A stretch of DNA of 64,000 bases from Hyphomicrobiaceae bacterium (GTDB lineage Bacteria; Pseudomonadota; Alphaproteobacteria; Rhizobiales; Hyphomicrobiaceae). The notes beneath the pieces are model-generated. The model had not been told where the DNA came from. It made no database searches and worked only from the letters and a program-made list of their open reading frames with translations. The stretch is taken from positions 50,273-114,272 of the forward strand of contig PKEY01000105.1 of assembly GCA_002919265.1 (NCBI GenBank), in the 5' to 3' direction. Of the stretch, positions 10,351 to 18,823 are shown piece after piece. The stretch's first letter is position 1, and each line of letters starts with the position of its first letter. A program made the translations under genes and the position numbers.

Positions 10351-11439
10351 TCAGCCCTTGCGCAACAGCGCCATGAGAGTCGTGTCGTAATAGTGCTCAG
10401 CTATCTGCCAATAGTAGAGCGTCTCGGCACGGAAGGCGTTGTGTGACTCCAATGCCCGCTTGAATAGCGGATTCTGCGCCGAGATTTCGGCGTAGAGCTC
10501 GTTTGCTGCTTTCCAACAGGCTTCCATGACATCAGGCGGGAATGCGCGCAATTCAGCGCCGCCGGCTATGAGACGCTTCAGAGCGGGGCCATTCACCAGA
10601 TCGTATTTGCCGAGCATCCAGTTATTGGCGGCTTCCGCAGCATTTTTCAGGATCGTTTGGTAGTGCTTCGGCAGCGCGTTCCATTTCTCGTTATTGACAA
10701 TGAGATGCAGCATGGCACCGCCTTCCCACCAGCCCGGATAGTAGTAGTACTTGGCGACGCGCTGGAATGCGAGTTTTTCGTCGTCATAAGCACCGACGAA
10801 CTCGACGGCATCGATGGTGCCCCGTTCAAGGGCTGGATAAACGTCACCGGGCGCAATTTGCTGCGGCACGACGCCGAGCTTCGCGAGCACGTGCCCACCC
10901 ATGCCGCCAATGCGGAACTTGAGCCCCTTAAGATCCTCGACACTCTTGATTTCTTTCCGGAACCAGCCGCCCATTTGGGTCCCAGAATTGCCCATCACAA
11001 TTCCGATGACGTTGAATTTGGCCAGAGCCTCGTTGATGATTTCATTGCCGCCGCCGAAATGCAGCCAGGCGTGTTGATGGCGCGCATTGAGGCCAAACGG
11101 AATGCCGGTGCCGAAGGCAAGAGTGGGCTCCTTACCGATGTAGAAATAGATCGGTGTCTGGGCGCATTCGATCGAGCCATTTGAAACAGCATCAAGCGCC
11201 TGCAGCCCGGGGATGATTTCGCCAGCCGGAAAAGTCTGAATCTGGAATTTGTTATCGGTCGCCTCGGCCACGTATTTCGCGAACATCTGGGCCGTGCCGT
11301 AAATCGTATCGAGCGACCGCGGGAAGCTCGACGTCAGTCGCCACCGGACCTCGGGTGAGTGCTGTGCAATGGCCGGACTCGCCAGCGCCGAGGCCGCTGC
11401 CGCGACAGCGCCTGTTTTCAAGAACGTCCTACGCTTCAT
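10351..11439 (-). CDS. TakP-like TRAP transporter substrate-binding protein, Tat-exported
   Basis: This 362-residue periplasmic binding protein of the DctP family starts with a twin-arginine signal (RRTFLKTG followed by a hydrophobic Ala-rich core and an APAIA-type cleavage region). From memory of the family it closely resembles the Rhodobacter sphaeroides alpha-keto-acid binding protein TakP, including the SSFPRSLDTI start, the MGGWFRKEI segment, the PALERGTIDA segment and the YYYYPGWWEGG stretch. A 2-oxoacid ligand is therefore likely. The ATG at 11439 is preferred over a GTG at 11451 because AAGGTGGGG lies in between. No DctQ or DctM membrane subunit is encoded beside it, so it is an orphan that must use a transporter encoded elsewhere. 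Confidence 0.9.
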   Translation of the reverse strand: MKRRTFLKTGAVAAAASALASPAIAQHSPEVRWRLTSSFPRSLDTIYGTAQMFAKYVAEATDNKFQIQTFPAGEIIPGLQALDAVSNGSIECAQTPIYFYIGKEPTLAFGTGIPFGLNARHQHAWLHFGGGNEIINEALAKFNVIGIVMGNSGTQMGGWFRKEIKSVEDLKGLKFRIGGMGGHVLAKLGVVPQQIAPGDVYPALERGTIDAVEFVGAYDDEKLAFQRVAKYYYYPGWWEGGAMLHLIVNNEKWNALPKHYQTILKNAAEAANNWMLGKYDLVNGPALKRLIAGGAELRAFPPDVMEACWKAANELYAEISAQNPLFKRALESHNAFRAETLYYWQIAEHYYDTTLMALLRKG

Positions 11440-11545
11440 CTTTCGCCCCACCTTGCTGTCATTGTGAAACCGATAGTCAAACTGGCCACGGGTCAGGCAG
11501 CTTCTGCATGTTTATGCGTCCGCACGCTGTCGTCGCGCAAGGACG

Positions 11546-12610
11546 TTATCGCCCTCGGGAGCTGGCGAGTGCTTGTCGTGCCTTTCGGAGGGCGCTCTGA
11601 AGTAGCGGGATCAGCAGTTCGCGTTCCGTTTTATCAAGGACTGTCCGGATGGGAAGCGTACGGCTTTGTTGTTTCAGTTCCGCTAGGGCGCCGCTGCCAC
11701 CTTTGAGACGTACCCAATCCTTCTCCGTCGTCACCAGCATGGCCTTGTGCTTCGCAGCGAAGTCGAGAATCTCCCGGGCATCGTCTTGACTGAAAAAATG
11801 ATGGTCCGGCCGCTGCACGACAGCCGCGATCTGAGCGCCCAACGCTTCAAGCAGGTGGAAAAAGCGCTGAGGGTTTGCGATCCCGGCGAATGCCACGACA
11901 CGGGCACCTCGGAGCCACTCGACGTCACCGGAAGGCTCAGGCCGGCTTTTGCAAATGGGACCGGAAAAGTGCGATCGCAAAAACGACAAGCCGTTTTCGC
12001 GGACAGCACTGCCCGGAGGATTATTCACGATGATCGCATCGACGCGGGCGAGCTGAAACGCAAGCCGCGCCCGTAAAGGACCTGCCGGCAGCACCATGCC
12101 ATTGCCGATGCCGCGCCGGCCATCAACAATTGCAAACGTGAAGTCCTTCGCCAATGAGGGATTTTGCAGCCCGTCGTCCATTACGATGACGGAGGCTCTC
12201 CCGGACTCCTCGATGGCACGGGCTCCGTCAGGGCGGTCTTTCGAGACGAGAGTCGGCGCGACCCTGGCGAGTAATAGAGGCTCATCTCCAACATCGTGCG
12301 CAGTGTCGCTCTCAGTATCGACCCAGTGAGCAGTCTTTACGCTCCCACGATAGCCACGCGTGAGAAAAGCCGGCTGTTCTCCGAGTGCTTTCAACTCCTC
12401 CGCAATGTGCATGGCGAACGGCGTTTTTCCCGTTCCGCCGACGGTCAGGTTGCCAACGCAAATAACAGGGAGCGAAGAACGGTAGGACTTTGACCGATTG
12501 AGCCGGTGCTCGACGGCTCGCGCATAAAGTGCACTGATGGGGCTCAGAGCCCGGGCGATGAAAGGCTTTCCTTCCGCTTCATACCACCAGCTCGGCTCAT
12601 CAAGACGCAC
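11546..12610 (-). CDS. lpxK: Tetraacyldisaccharide 4'-kinase
   Basis: LpxK phosphorylates the 4' position of the lipid A disaccharide precursor at the inner membrane. The 354-residue length is normal. The N-terminal membrane-associated helix is followed by CVGNLTVGGTGKTP, in which GGTGKT (58-63) is the P-loop. The start is GTG, with GGAAGG eight bases upstream. The first bases overlap the stop of the preceding Kdo-transferase gene by 11, which implies translational coupling in a lipid A/Kdo operon. Confidence 0.94.
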   Translation of the reverse strand: MRLDEPSWWYEAEGKPFIARALSPISALYARAVEHRLNRSKSYRSSLPVICVGNLTVGGTGKTPFAMHIAEELKALGEQPAFLTRGYRGSVKTAHWVDTESDTAHDVGDEPLLLARVAPTLVSKDRPDGARAIEESGRASVIVMDDGLQNPSLAKDFTFAIVDGRRGIGNGMVLPAGPLRARLAFQLARVDAIIVNNPPGSAVRENGLSFLRSHFSGPICKSRPEPSGDVEWLRGARVVAFAGIANPQRFFHLLEALGAQIAAVVQRPDHHFFSQDDAREILDFAAKHKAMLVTTEKDWVRLKGGSGALAELKQQSRTLPIRTVLDKTERELLIPLLQSALRKARQALASSRGR

Positions 12611-14774
12611 GCCTCAAACCTTCCCCATCCGGCAACAATGGCAGCAGCGCATTCACTGTGCGCTCGAGCGCGCCGGAAAGGCTCGACAGCGCATCCTGTG
12701 CGCTCGCCCGCATCCGTGCCAGCTCAACCTCGTCGCTGAGCAAGTGTTTTACGGCAGCCGCCAGATCCTCAGCGCCGTTCACTTGTATCGCCGCCATCCG
12801 CTTGAACAGCGCACGATAAGCATCCGCGAAATTGGCCCAATGCGGACCGGTGAGGACAACTGCGTTGTGCCGCACGGCTTCGATGGGGTTTTGTCCCCCG
12901 CGAGGAACGAGCGATCCGCCAATGAACGCCACCGGTGAAAGGGCATAGAACGTGCCGAGCTCGCCGAGTGTATCCGCGATGTAAATATCCGTTTCCGCAT
13001 CTGGCATAGCGCCCAGGGATCGGAGAACTACGCCACTGCCCCCCTTCTCGCGAAACAGTGCCGCCAAGGCTTCCCCGCGCTCCGGATGCCGGGGCACCAC
13101 GATGGTGCAAAACCCCTCAAGGTCCTCAGCAAGCCGCTTGTGCGCAGCGTAGATCACTTCTTCCTCGCCCTCATGCGTGCTGGCGGCGAGCATGAAGGGG
13201 CGACCCGCCAAAGCCTCGCTCAGACGACGGACTTCGGCGGCGTCCGCTACCGGTGGCGGCGCATCGATCTTCAGATTACCGACATCCTCCGTCCACCGCG
13301 CGCCAAGCTCCCTGAAGCGACGGGACAGTCGCTCATTCTGCGCAAGAACGATGGCAAACCGGCTGAACAACGGCTCCGAAACGCGGCGCCACTTGCGCCA
13401 GCGTTCATAGGAACGGTTCGACATGCGCGCGTTGACAAGAGCCAGAGGAATCCCGCGCGCCGAAGTCTCCAGAATAAGGTTCGGCCAGATTTCAGACTCG
13501 GTGAAAATGGCAAGTTCCGGACGCCAGTGATCGAGAAAGCGGTTCACTGCATCTGGCAGATCGATCGGCACGAATTGATGAATGTCCCGAGGATCGAGCC
13601 GCCGTTGCGCGATCTGCGCCGAGGTTACCGTCCCCGTCGTGACGAGGAAGCGAAGGTCCGGTCGCCGTGCTCGCAACGCTGGCAAAAGAGGCAGGATGGC
13701 GTTCGTCTCGCCGACGCTCGCCGCGTGCACCCAGACAAGGCATCCGTCCGGTCGCGGAACATTGACCCAACCAAGCCTTTCGCCGCGGCGAGACAGATCT
13801 TCCTTCCCCCGCTTTGCTCTCGCATTGAGCACCATTGGTACCAGAGGCCGTGAGCAACTCGCCAGGGCACGATAGGCCTTGAGCGAGAGCCCGGGTTCCG
13901 GCGGAGGTGTTCGATTTTCTGGGTTCGGCGGAGTCGCCCGCGCGGGATCGGCACCAACTAGCTCGTACGCGCGCGCGGTCACCGCGTTAAGACTCTCCTG
14001 AACCTTTCGCCGTGCCCGCTCAAGGGCTTCCTCATCGTCATCCCTGCCCACGTATATCGGCTCCCCCACGACAAAGGCCAGTCTGCCGAACGGCAGGTTC
14101 AGTGTCATCCGGCTCCAAGTGTTGAAGGCCTTGTAACGGCTTGTTGCAGCCGCCACAGGTAAAATCGGCCGCCCGGACAACCGCGCCAAGGTCACAATAC
14201 CCTGGCCGGCGATGCGCGCAGGCCCGGGAGGAACATCCGCCGTCATTGCCACGCTTAACCCCTCGGCCAGCGACCGCAAAGCGGCTCTCAACGCGTAGGC
14301 TCCTCCACGATCCTTACGACGGCCACCGGCACCAGCCCCCCGAATCAGCTCCATACCGAAGGCCTCGAGCACCTCTCCGATGAGCTCCGCGTCCTTATGC
14401 CGAGCCACCATGCACCGCGCCTTAAGCTCTCCACGTTCAATGCGCGGTAGCATCAGAAACTGGCCATGCCACATCGCCAGTATGAAAGGGTGGTGGGAGC
14501 GGCCGAGACTGATCAGATCTGCCGGTTCAGTGATGACGCGCGATGTTCGGTAGACGAAGTCGACATAGCGTGCGATGGCGCGTCCGGCGAGCCGGTGGAG
14601 GCGAGCCTTGTCCAACCTGAGTCGAGCCACCAGTGACTTGCCTTGCCTAGAAACGGAGGATTCGGAAGCCTTGCGCCACGCTTGATCGAGGTCTCTATAG
14701 CGGATATCCACCCTTTGCAAATGCGATTCAGTGCAGCTTTCGACTATAAGTTGTATCTGAGCCGCCCAAACCAT
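12600..14774 (-). CDS. waaA: Fused DUF374 acyltransferase-like domain and Kdo transferase (WaaA/KdtA)
   Basis: One open frame encodes two normally separate proteins. Residues about 45-265 match the DUF374 lysophospholipid-acyltransferase-like family (MWHGQF motif, then TADVPPGPARIAGQG and LPVAAATSR). A Pro-rich linker follows, and from about residue 295 to the end there is a full Kdo transferase, with KRGKEDLSRRGERLG, the WVHAASVGE acceptor-site motif, FTESEIWPN, and a C-terminal GT-B half with IGGSLVPRGGQNPIEA. WaaA adds Kdo to lipid A precursors, and the acyltransferase role is inferred. No stop or restart separates the parts. The start is uncertain: ATG 14774 has no ribosome site, and a GTG about 40 codons inside (AAGG upstream) is possible. 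lpxK follows with overlap. Confidence 0.88.
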   Translation of the reverse strand: MVWAAQIQLIVESCTESHLQRVDIRYRDLDQAWRKASESSVSRQGKSLVARLRLDKARLHRLAGRAIARYVDFVYRTSRVITEPADLISLGRSHHPFILAMWHGQFLMLPRIERGELKARCMVARHKDAELIGEVLEAFGMELIRGAGAGGRRKDRGGAYALRAALRSLAEGLSVAMTADVPPGPARIAGQGIVTLARLSGRPILPVAAATSRYKAFNTWSRMTLNLPFGRLAFVVGEPIYVGRDDDEEALERARRKVQESLNAVTARAYELVGADPARATPPNPENRTPPPEPGLSLKAYRALASCSRPLVPMVLNARAKRGKEDLSRRGERLGWVNVPRPDGCLVWVHAASVGETNAILPLLPALRARRPDLRFLVTTGTVTSAQIAQRRLDPRDIHQFVPIDLPDAVNRFLDHWRPELAIFTESEIWPNLILETSARGIPLALVNARMSNRSYERWRKWRRVSEPLFSRFAIVLAQNERLSRRFRELGARWTEDVGNLKIDAPPPVADAAEVRRLSEALAGRPFMLAASTHEGEEEVIYAAHKRLAEDLEGFCTIVVPRHPERGEALAALFREKGGSGVVLRSLGAMPDAETDIYIADTLGELGTFYALSPVAFIGGSLVPRGGQNPIEAVRHNAVVLTGPHWANFADAYRALFKRMAAIQVNGAEDLAAAVKHLLSDEVELARMRASAQDALSSLSGALERTVNALLPLLPDGEGLRRAS

Positions 14775-14788
14775 TTGATAGAAGACGC

Positions 14789-15532
14789 ATGGCAAACCTG
14801 ACCCTCGGGAAACGAGCCCGGCGGAAGTTACATCAGCTGGTGCAGGCTTGCCGCGAATCGTTGGTCGAGCATAGCCCTGAATGGGCAAAACAGACGCTTG
14901 GACCGGCGGCCCTCTACTTTGACATGTTGTTCCTGGATCACGGTGTGTTCCGGTTGCTCTACTGGAACCGGCATCGCCTGGGGGAGCACGCATGGCGCTC
15001 CGCACAACCAGCCCCCCACAACATCAAGGAGATGGCGCGCAAGGGGATCCGCACGATCGTCAATCTCCGCGGCGAGCTGCAATCGGGAACCTACTGGCTC
15101 GAGCAGGAGGCCTGCAAACGCTACGGGATCGAGCTCGTCAATTTCCAGATCCGTTCACGCGCCGCCCCTTTGCGCTCAGAGCTGAGAGCCGCGCGCGACC
15201 TATTCGAGCGTATCCAGTACCCGATGCTCATGCACTGCAAGTCCGGTGCAGACCGGGCCGGGCTTATGAGCGTGCTTTACCGGCACCTGAAGGAAGGCGT
15301 GCCGATGGAAATCGCCCGGTCTGAACTGTCGTGGCGGTTCGGTCATATCCGCCACGCCAACACCGGTATTCTGGGCTACTTCTTCGACCGCTACCTTCAG
15401 GACACGGCAGAACGCCCGATGGCCTTTTTCGATTGGGTCGAGCAAGTCTACGACCCAATCGAGCTGACGCGATCCTTCAAATCGCAGCGATGGGCCAATC
15501 ACCTCGTCAACGGCCTGTTGCGGCGCGAGTAA
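14789..15532 (+). CDS. Cys-dependent dual-specificity-type phosphatase near lipid A genes
   Basis: The 247-residue protein contains the active-site signature C-x5-R as HCKSGADRAG (Cys150, Arg156), with an upstream segment (WRSAQPAP and IRTIVNLRGE) typical of the DSP/PTP-like family found beside lipid A genes in alphaproteobacteria. The general acid region precedes the signature. It is transcribed divergently from the acyltransferase-Kdo transferase gene, with only 14 bases between the chosen start codons. Such enzymes can act on phosphoproteins, phosphoinositides or lipid phosphates. The neighbourhood makes a lipid or lipopolysaccharide phosphate a reasonable guess but does not prove it. No signal peptide is apparent, so it is probably cytosolic. 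Confidence 0.82.
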   Translation: MANLTLGKRARRKLHQLVQACRESLVEHSPEWAKQTLGPAALYFDMLFLDHGVFRLLYWNRHRLGEHAWRSAQPAPHNIKEMARKGIRTIVNLRGELQSGTYWLEQEACKRYGIELVNFQIRSRAAPLRSELRAARDLFERIQYPMLMHCKSGADRAGLMSVLYRHLKEGVPMEIARSELSWRFGHIRHANTGILGYFFDRYLQDTAERPMAFFDWVEQVYDPIELTRSFKSQRWANHLVNGLLRRE

Positions 15533-15545
15533 CGTTTTCCTTCTT

Positions 15546-15830
15546 TTAGGTCGGCTGATTGGAGCCGGGCACCGGTGAGGGGTCCGGATCAAGCAGCCTG
15601 TGCAGGTGGACGATGAAATAGCGCATGTGCGCGTTGTCCACCGTCCGCTGAGCCGCCGCCTTCCAGGCGTCATAAGCCTCAGCGTAGTTCGGATAGATGC
15701 CGACGATGTCGAGTTCGTCGAGGTTGCGGAACTCGACACCGTCGAGCGACACGAGCTCACCGCCAAAGACCAGATGAAGAAGTTGCTTCTTCGGTTTCTC
15801 GCCAGACTGCTTCGGGCTCGCTGCGCTCAT
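15546..15830 (-). CDS. DUF4170 family protein
   Basis: This encodes 94 residues from the ATG at 15830, which has AAGG six bases upstream. The frame stays open to 15905, but the extra residues look non-conserved. The protein matches the DUF4170 pattern: a hydrophobic LLHLVFGGEL strand, a DELDIVGIYPNYAEAYDAWK segment and a conserved MRYFIVHLHRLLDP end. The family has no established function but is regularly found next to lpxK/waaA in Hyphomicrobiales, as here. It converges on the phosphatase gene with a gap of about 13 bases. Confidence 0.85.
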   Translation of the reverse strand: MSAASPKQSGEKPKKQLLHLVFGGELVSLDGVEFRNLDELDIVGIYPNYAEAYDAWKAAAQRTVDNAHMRYFIVHLHRLLDPDPSPVPGSNQPT

Positions 15831-16012
15831 GACTTGCCTTGGTCCTCGTCTGCTACCGCTACGGCCGGCTGCTTTGCCAAATGCTATCGCGGCCCGCAAG
15901 TTCACTTACTGTCCTGATGGGAGCTCAAGTAACGACTGAATCATTCGATGCGACCATCGCCGGACCAGCAGAACCTCGGAATGCTGTCTGCGTCCTGAAC
16001 CCGACGGCGCAG

Positions 16013-17284
16013 TCACGCAGCCTGATTGGCGCGACGCCTGCGATACCAGATGCCCATCACCTCCATCGCGCCGGCCGACAGCAGGCCCACGGCGAGCAGC
16101 ACGGCTTCAGCAACGCCGTAGCCCCACAAGTCAACGATGACGGCCAGCGCGGCCGGCGCGAGTGCATTCATGAGCAGATACGGTGTCGCAAGGATGCCGA
16201 GCACCGTTCCGTAGCCCCGGGGCCCGAACAGCGCCAGCGGCAGGGCCCCCCGCACAATAGTCACCAAGCCGTTGGCTACTCCAAAAAACACGATGAACAA
16301 AAAAGCTGCCGAATAGCTCGCTCCGCCTGCCATGAGCACGACGAAGCCCAGCGGCATGCCGGCAATCGAAATCCGCCCGAGGTCGATGGCGTGAAGCCGT
16401 TTACCGAACAGGATCTCGCAGACGCGACCAGCAACCTGGGCAACTCCCTTTAAGGAGGCCAAGGTCACCGCAGCGGCGGCCGTCAGGCCGCTGGCCTCAA
16501 GCACAGCTGGCAAATGAACAGCCATGGCTCCGAAAACGAAGGCGCTGGCTGCCATAACGAACCCGAACAGCACCATGGCCAGCAGGCGGGCCTGGCCTTC
16601 GAGAGGCGGATCGGTCACGCCGGGAGACGCTGCGGCTGAAGAGGTTTCGGCCGTCCTACTTTCGGCAGGCTCGCGGCGAGATAGTCCGCACCAATGGAGC
16701 GGCAAACAAACCGCAATGTTGATGGCCGCGTAGATAACCAGCGTAAGCCGCCAACCGACTTCCGCGGTCAGGATATGGCCGATTGGCCAAAAGATGCTTG
16801 AGGCGAAGCCACCGAACAGGGTGAGGTAGGATATCGCCCGGCGCCCCCGATGCGGTGCCACCTGCACCAGTGCGGCGAACGCGGCATCGTAGAGCGACAT
16901 GCGCATGCCAAGGCCCATGATGGCCCAGCCGGCCAGGTAGGCGATTTCATTGCTTGCTGCCGCGACGATGAGCAGAGATACGGCGCACAGCACCGACCCC
17001 AGGCTCATCACAAGTTGCCCGCCTCTTTCGTCGATGGCCTTCCCGACAGCCGTCGAGACGAAACCCGAGACCAGCAGGCCCACCGTGAGCCCTGAGAACA
17101 CGAGGCTGCGGCTCCAGCCGGTGTCAGCAGCAATAGGCGCCGCGAGCACGCCAAGGGCGTAGAGCGTCGTTCCCCAGGCGATGATCTGGGTGATGCCGAG
17201 CGCGACGATCGCCGTCCCAATAGGAGACATAAGCCAGGCCACCCAGGCCGAATGCGCCTGACCGTCCCTGACGCTCTGCGACAT
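16013..17284 (-). CDS. MFS transporter, about 12 membrane segments
   Basis: The 423-residue protein is hydrophobic throughout, with about twelve predicted membrane helices in two halves around a hydrophilic middle loop (about residues 195-225). The first half contains a GKAIDERGG loop after the second helix, the usual position of the MFS signature. The closest pattern I recognise is the oxalate/formate or monocarboxylate-like branch of MFS, but the substrate cannot be assigned. It stands alone between DUF4170 and the AarF-type kinase and is oriented divergently from the latter. Confidence 0.85.
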   Translation of the reverse strand: MSQSVRDGQAHSAWVAWLMSPIGTAIVALGITQIIAWGTTLYALGVLAAPIAADTGWSRSLVFSGLTVGLLVSGFVSTAVGKAIDERGGQLVMSLGSVLCAVSLLIVAAASNEIAYLAGWAIMGLGMRMSLYDAAFAALVQVAPHRGRRAISYLTLFGGFASSIFWPIGHILTAEVGWRLTLVIYAAINIAVCLPLHWCGLSRREPAESRTAETSSAAASPGVTDPPLEGQARLLAMVLFGFVMAASAFVFGAMAVHLPAVLEASGLTAAAAVTLASLKGVAQVAGRVCEILFGKRLHAIDLGRISIAGMPLGFVVLMAGGASYSAAFLFIVFFGVANGLVTIVRGALPLALFGPRGYGTVLGILATPYLLMNALAPAALAVIVDLWGYGVAEAVLLAVGLLSAGAMEVMGIWYRRRRANQAA

Positions 17285-17449
17285 GCTCGCCCCGCTCCGA
17301 AGAAAGTCAGGCTGTCACATTACCGTCATCGCACCAGGGTCGCCACAGATGCTCCCTGCAAGGCTGGTGTGCGTCACTACCGGCAGTGCGCGGTATCTGG
17401 ACTGGCAGCGTGCTCACGCCAATATCCTCATGCGAGGAGATTCAGCCGA

Positions 17450-18811
17450 ATGAACGACAGGGAAGAGAACCGCTTTGCGGCCCGCGCGGCGCGCTACATG
17501 CGGGTGGGGACCAACGTTGGTGTGGTAGCAGCCCGGGTCGCGGGGCAGCGGCTCTTCGGGATCGAGGGCGACCGCAGCAAGAACGCCATGGAGCTTGCTG
17601 CTGCGCTCGGCGGCCTCAAGGGGCCGATCATGAAGGTCGCCCAGCTGCTATCAACCATTCCGGAAGCACTTCCCCCGGAATACGCTCGCGAGCTCTCGCA
17701 GCTACAGAGCCAGGCGCCGCCCATGGGCCCGGCCTTCGTGCGCCGACGCATGGTTGCGGAGCTGGGGCCGGACTGGGCGCAGCGGTTCAAGAGCTTCGAG
17801 TCCACTGCGTCCGCGTCCGCATCGCTTGGACAGGTCCACAAGGCTGTGTCCCATGACGGCCGATTGCTGGCCTGCAAGCTGCAGTACCCGGATATGCAGT
17901 CCGCGGTCGAGGCGGACCTCAACCAGCTCAGGATCGTCTTTTCGATCCACGCGCGGATGGACCCTGCCGTGGACACGCGCGAAATCTTGGCGGAAATCGC
18001 AGCTCGTCTGCGGGAAGAACTCGACTATCAGCTGGAAGCCCGGCACATGCGGCTTTACGCCGAGATCTTCAAGGACGATCCGATCATCCGTGTGCCGCAG
18101 GTGGAATTTGAACTGTCAACCAAGCGGCTCCTGACAATGAGCTGGCTCGAGGGCAAGCCGCTCCTTGCCTACAAGGAAGCACCGCTCGAGCACCGCAACA
18201 CCATTGCCCGCGCAATGTTTCGTGCCTGGTGGTATCCCTTCAGCCACTACGGCGTCATCCACGGTGACCCGCACCTCGGCAACTACACCATTTTCGAGCA
18301 AGATGGCGTGCCGGCGGGCATCAACCTCCTGGATTACGGATGCATACGGACGTTCCGGACGCCGTTCGTCCAGGGCGTGATCGACCTTTACACCGGCCTG
18401 CTGACCGGCAATCGAGACCTCATCGTTCACGCCTACGAGACCTGGGGCTTCCGAGGACTGACGAACGAGCTGATCGAGGCGATGAACATCTGGGCGCGGT
18501 TTATCTATGGTCCGCTGCTCGATAACCGTGAAAGGACCATCGCCGAAGGCACCACGCCGGGCGAATACGGGCGCCGCGAAGCCTTCCAGGTGCACAAGAT
18601 TCTGCGGGAAAAGGGGCCCGTTCTGATACCGCGCGAGTTCGTCTACATGGACCGCGCTGCCATCGGTCTCGGGGGTGTGTTCCTGCACCTCAATGCGCGC
18701 ATGAACTGGTATCGCCTGTTCAATGAGACGATCGAAAGCTTCAATCTCGATGAAGTCGCTGAGCGGCAGCGGATGGCCTTTACAGCGGCGGGTGTTCCGC
18801 TTCCGCAGTAA
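17450..18811 (+). CDS. AarF/ABC1/UbiB-family atypical kinase
   Basis: The product has 453 residues from the ATG at 17450, which has GAGGAG upstream. The open frame runs back to 17252 but those residues are not family-like. The conserved ABC1 core is visible: LKGPIMKVAQLL near the start in place of the KxGQ motif, an Ala-rich nucleotide loop (STASASASLGQVHKA), the acidic EELDYQLEA segment, the catalytic HGDPHLGNY motif and the metal-binding LLDYGC. Family members support ubiquinone synthesis or lipid homeostasis with ATPase or unorthodox kinase activity. There is no ubiquinone gene next to it, so its exact role is open. It converges on the Pnkp-like gene. Confidence 0.88.
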   Translation: MNDREENRFAARAARYMRVGTNVGVVAARVAGQRLFGIEGDRSKNAMELAAALGGLKGPIMKVAQLLSTIPEALPPEYARELSQLQSQAPPMGPAFVRRRMVAELGPDWAQRFKSFESTASASASLGQVHKAVSHDGRLLACKLQYPDMQSAVEADLNQLRIVFSIHARMDPAVDTREILAEIAARLREELDYQLEARHMRLYAEIFKDDPIIRVPQVEFELSTKRLLTMSWLEGKPLLAYKEAPLEHRNTIARAMFRAWWYPFSHYGVIHGDPHLGNYTIFEQDGVPAGINLLDYGCIRTFRTPFVQGVIDLYTGLLTGNRDLIVHAYETWGFRGLTNELIEAMNIWARFIYGPLLDNRERTIAEGTTPGEYGRREAFQVHKILREKGPVLIPREFVYMDRAAIGLGGVFLHLNARMNWYRLFNETIESFNLDEVAERQRMAFTAAGVPLPQ

Positions 18812-18823
18812 CCGCGATCGCGA

